Positions 7,227 to 9,134 of a stretch of DNA of 9,134 nucleotides are shown here, piece by piece. The position numbers and the translations under genes were made by a program. The stretch is taken from contig CAMJXZ010000118.1 of the NCBI GenBank assembly GCA_946409855.1, forward strand, positions 1 through 9,134, read 5' to 3'. Position 1 is the first letter of the stretch. Each line of letters starts with the position of its first letter. This DNA is from an uncultured Clostridia bacterium (GTDB lineage: Bacteria; Bacillota; Clostridia; Christensenellales; Aristaeellaceae). A model generated the notes under the pieces. It worked only from the letters and a program-made list of their open reading frames with translations. It had not been told where the DNA came from and did not search any database.

Positions 7227-8993
7227 TTACGCGCTGTACAGCTGATACATCTCGCTGTACAGGCCTTTTTTGTCCATCAGCTCCTGATGGTTTCCCTTTT
7301 CCTCGATACCCTGCTCAGTCAGCACCCAGATCACATCGGCGTTGCGGATCGTCGTCAGCCGGTGGGCGATGGTGAAGGTCGTCCTGCCCCTGGCCAGCTC
7401 GTACAGGGACTTCTGGATGTAATGCTCGCTCTCGTTGTCCAGCGCGCTGGTCGCCTCGTCCAGGATCAGGATCGGCGGGTCCTTGAGGAACACCCGGGCG
7501 ATGGAGATGCGCTGCTTCTGCCCGCCGGACAGCTTGACGCCCCTCTCGCCGATGTAGGTATCGTACCCGTCCGGCAGCTTCTGAATGAACTCATCCGCCC
7601 CGGCGCGCTTCGCCGCTTCGATCGCTTCTTCCCTTGAGGCGTCCGGCCGTCCGTACAGGATGTTTTCCATCACGGTGCCGGAAAAGAGATAGACCTCCTG
7701 CTGCACCACGCCGATCTGCCGGCGCAGGGACTTGCGGGTAAGCTTCCGGATGTCCTGCCCGTCGATGGTGATGATACCCTCCGTCGTATCGTAGAACCGG
7801 GGGATCAGGCTGCACAGGGTGGTCTTGCCGGAACCGGACGGGCCCACGATGGCGACGTTCGTCCCGGGCGCGACCGTTTCCGAAATCCGGGAAAGCACCT
7901 GGTGCTCCCGGTCGTCCGCGTAGTGGAAGCCGACGTTCCTGAAGGTCACTTCCCCCGTGACCGAGCTCAGCTCCCGCGCGTCCGGATCATCGGCGATCTC
8001 CGGCTCCACGTCCATAATCTCGCAGAAGCGCTCCAGCCCCGTCAGGCCCCGCTGGAACTGCTCCATGTAATCGACGATCCGCCGGATGGAGTTGATCAGC
8101 GTGCCCACGAACAGCAGGTACGCCACGTAATCCCCCGCCAGCAGCTCTCCCCTGCCCAGCAGGATCGCGCCGGTGACCAGCACCACGATGTACATGAGCC
8201 CCTCAAACACCCGCGTGACCGTCCCGAAGCCGGCCATCGCGGTGTACTGGCGGACCTTCGTCCGGAGGATCGACCCGTTGTTTTTGCCGAACTTGTCCAG
8301 CTCGACCTCTTCGTTGGCAAAGGACTGCACCACCCGGACGCCCAGGAGGCTGTCCTCGATGCGGGCGTTCATTTCGCCCACCTCGTGCCGGCAGTTCTTG
8401 AACTCCGTCCGCATCTTCCGGTTGAAGTGGCGCAGCAGCACGATCATGAAGGGGACCAGCAAAAAGATCATGACCGTCATCCAGACGTTCATCCGCACCA
8501 GGATCGTGAAGGAAACCAGGATCTTGACCGACGCGATAAAGAACTCTTCCGGGCAGTGATGGGCGAACTCGGCGATCTCAAACAGGTCGCTGGTCAGCCG
8601 GGCCATCAGCTGGCCCACCTTGGTGTTGTTGTAGAAGGTGAAGGACAGCTTCTGCAGGTGTTCAAACAGGTCGGCCCGCATGTCACGCTCGATCCGGGCG
8701 CCCATGAAATGGCCCCGGGACTGCATCCAGTAGGCGCCGGCCGCGTCGATCACCCTGAGGAGCAGATAAAGCAGCCCCAGCCGCAGCACCCACGCCACCG
8801 TGATCTCCCCCGGCGCGGTCATGGCCCGGTTGGTCACCGCCCGGACGATCAGCGGGAACACGATCTCGCATACCGTGGTCAGCGCCGCGCAGAACAGGTC
8901 AAAGGCCAGCATGCCTTTGTACCTGCCAAAGTACGGGGTGAACCTGCCAATCAATTTCCCCACCGGCATCTGCCGTTCCTGTCCGTCCCGCAT
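7227..8993 (-). CDS. MsbA-like ABC exporter, fused permease and ATPase
   Basis: This 588-residue half-transporter joins a six-helix membrane domain to an ATPase domain and should work as a dimer pumping lipids, drugs or peptides outward. The membrane domain covers about 20-310, with the coupling-helix region FYNNTKVGQLMARLTSD (120-136). The ATPase domain shows Walker A GPSGSGKTT (384-392), Q-loop VVQQEVYLF (Gln432), signature LSGGQ (488-492), Walker B ILILDEATSALD with Glu513, and H-loop His544. All catalytic residues are intact, so a homodimer could hydrolyse ATP at both sites. The start is taken as ATG 8993-8991, since AGGAGG (9003-8998) lies just before it; an in-frame GTG at 9011 would put that site inside the gene. 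It is the first gene after the promoter and 19 nt ahead of parC. Substrate is unknown. Confidence 0.93.
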   Translation of the reverse strand: MRDGQERQMPVGKLIGRFTPYFGRYKGMLAFDLFCAALTTVCEIVFPLIVRAVTNRAMTAPGEITVAWVLRLGLLYLLLRVIDAAGAYWMQSRGHFMGARIERDMRADLFEHLQKLSFTFYNNTKVGQLMARLTSDLFEIAEFAHHCPEEFFIASVKILVSFTILVRMNVWMTVMIFLLVPFMIVLLRHFNRKMRTEFKNCRHEVGEMNARIEDSLLGVRVVQSFANEEVELDKFGKNNGSILRTKVRQYTAMAGFGTVTRVFEGLMYIVVLVTGAILLGRGELLAGDYVAYLLFVGTLINSIRRIVDYMEQFQRGLTGLERFCEIMDVEPEIADDPDARELSSVTGEVTFRNVGFHYADDREHQVLSRISETVAPGTNVAIVGPSGSGKTTLCSLIPRFYDTTEGIITIDGQDIRKLTRKSLRRQIGVVQQEVYLFSGTVMENILYGRPDASREEAIEAAKRAGADEFIQKLPDGYDTYIGERGVKLSGGQKQRISIARVFLKDPPILILDEATSALDNESEHYIQKSLYELARGRTTFTIAHRLTTIRNADVIWVLTEQGIEEKGNHQELMDKKGLYSEMYQLYSA

Positions 8994-8997
8994 ACAT

Positions 8998-9003
8998 CCT
9001 CCT
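8998..9003 (-). promoter_or_regulatory. ribosome binding site that sets the ABC exporter start
   Basis: A perfect AGGAGG lies 4 nt before the ATG at 8993. The spacing is somewhat short but workable. It rules against the in-frame GTG at 9011, which has no Shine-Dalgarno sequence and would make this site coding. It leaves a 5' leader of about 40 nt from the predicted transcription start. Confidence 0.7.
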
Positions 9004-9040
9004 CGAATCACCGGAAATCCGTCTCAAAACACACAGAATG

Positions 9041-9069
9041 ATTTTACTACATATTTTCATCCGAGGCAA
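9041..9069 (-). promoter_or_regulatory. sigma-A-type promoter of the six-gene operon
   Basis: Read on the minus strand, TTGCCT (9069-9064) is a 4/6 match to the -35 box and TAAAAT (9046-9041) a 5/6 match to the -10 box, separated by an ideal 17 nt. Transcription should start near 9034, about 40 nt before the ABC exporter ATG. The stretch lies in the only AT-rich gap of the window, just after the upstream terminator. No other gene boundary in the operon has room for a promoter in intergenic DNA. Confidence 0.65.
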
Positions 9070-9070
9070 C

Positions 9071-9088
9071 GCAAAACATTGCAAAACA
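9071..9088 (-). repeat. two phased TGTTTTGC direct repeats upstream of the -35 box
   Basis: GCAAAACA occurs at 9071-9078 and again at 9081-9088 on the plus strand (TGTTTTGC on the transcribed side). The start-to-start spacing is 10 bp, one helical turn, so both copies face the same side of the DNA. They begin 2 bp upstream of the -35 box. The position suits an activator site or an AT-rich UP-element for RNA polymerase. No known operator is recognised. Confidence 0.4.
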
Positions 9089-9097
9089 AAACGTTTT
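9088..9097. promoter_or_regulatory. perfect AAAACGTTTT palindrome, possible operator
   Basis: AAAACGTTTT is a 10-bp perfect palindrome next to the phased repeats, between the upstream terminator and the promoter. Its AACG centre recalls sites of LacI/CcpA-type regulators, but the flanks fit the CcpA cre consensus poorly, missing the outer T and C. It could also be part of the A/T-rich tail region of the upstream terminator. Confidence 0.3.
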
Positions 9098-9101
9098 CCA
9101 T

Positions 9102-9130
9102 AAAAAACAGAGACTATCCGGCGGATAGTC
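9102..9130 (-). terminator. intrinsic terminator of the upstream minus-strand unit
   Basis: GACTATCC and GGATAGTC (9130-9123 with 9119-9112) form a perfect 8-bp stem with a 3-nt loop, followed after four or five bases by TTTTTT (9107-9102) on the minus strand. It must belong to a gene lying beyond the right edge. It separates that gene from the operon promoter, so the ABC exporter is probably the first gene of its transcript. Confidence 0.75.
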
Positions 9131-9134
9131 CTGC

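Noticed and set aside
9086..9100. CcpA cre box at the AAAACGTTTT palindrome
   Set aside because: Only about seven of nine required consensus positions match, and the outer T and C that anchor a cre site are missing; kept only as an unassigned palindrome.
1..9134. Mobile elements, CRISPR arrays, tRNA/rRNA genes, riboswitches
   Set aside because: No transposase or integrase, no long terminal inverted repeats, no repeat-spacer pattern and no RNA-gene sequence was seen. The only non-coding gaps are about 300 nt at the left and 140 nt at the right, and the predicted 40-nt leader is too short for a riboswitch.

Overview
The window looks like chromosomal DNA from a GC-rich member of the Bacillota, most likely a clostridium-type anaerobe. 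This is inferred from three things: consistent AGGAGG-type ribosome binding sites, a topoisomerase IV A subunit whose N-terminus reads like the clostridial ParC type, and an adjacent ACT-domain/UPF0210 pair of the kind common in Gram-positive bacteria. GC content looks near 60% by eye; it was not computed. No phage, transposon, integron, CRISPR, tRNA or rRNA sequence was seen.

Layout, read on the minus strand (right to left). At the right edge an intrinsic terminator (9102-9130) ends an unseen upstream unit. It is followed by an AT-rich control region with two helically phased TGTTTTGC repeats, an AAAACGTTTT palindrome and a good sigma-A-type promoter (-35 at 9064-9069, -10 at 9041-9046). Six tightly packed genes follow: an MsbA-like ABC exporter (7227-8993), topoisomerase IV subunit A (parC, 4760-7207), a MATE exporter (3375-4763), a transglutaminase-like protein (1959-3362), a 90-residue ACT-domain protein (1671-1943) and a UPF0210/DUF711 'PFL family' protein (311-1657). 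Gaps are 19, 12, 15 and 13 nt, plus one ATGA stop/start overlap between parC and the MATE gene, so a single operon is very likely. A perfect 11-bp hairpin (271-295) lies just past the last stop codon.

The left 300 bases are less settled. They contain a short protein-like reading frame (91-255) with no start codon in frame; its only nearby ATG is one base out of register across an A6 run. The start of another minus-strand gene may follow, running off the window edge (1-55).

The operon joins a type II topoisomerase subunit to two exporters from different multidrug-efflux families, an intracellular cysteine-protease-fold enzyme and a conserved pair of unknown function. parE is not visible. Nothing in the window is a clear novel system. 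The points most worth a second look are the parC-plus-exporter arrangement, the uncharacterised ACT/UPF0210 pair, the transglutaminase with an unassigned N-terminal region, the repeat-bearing promoter, and the displaced-start small frame at the left.
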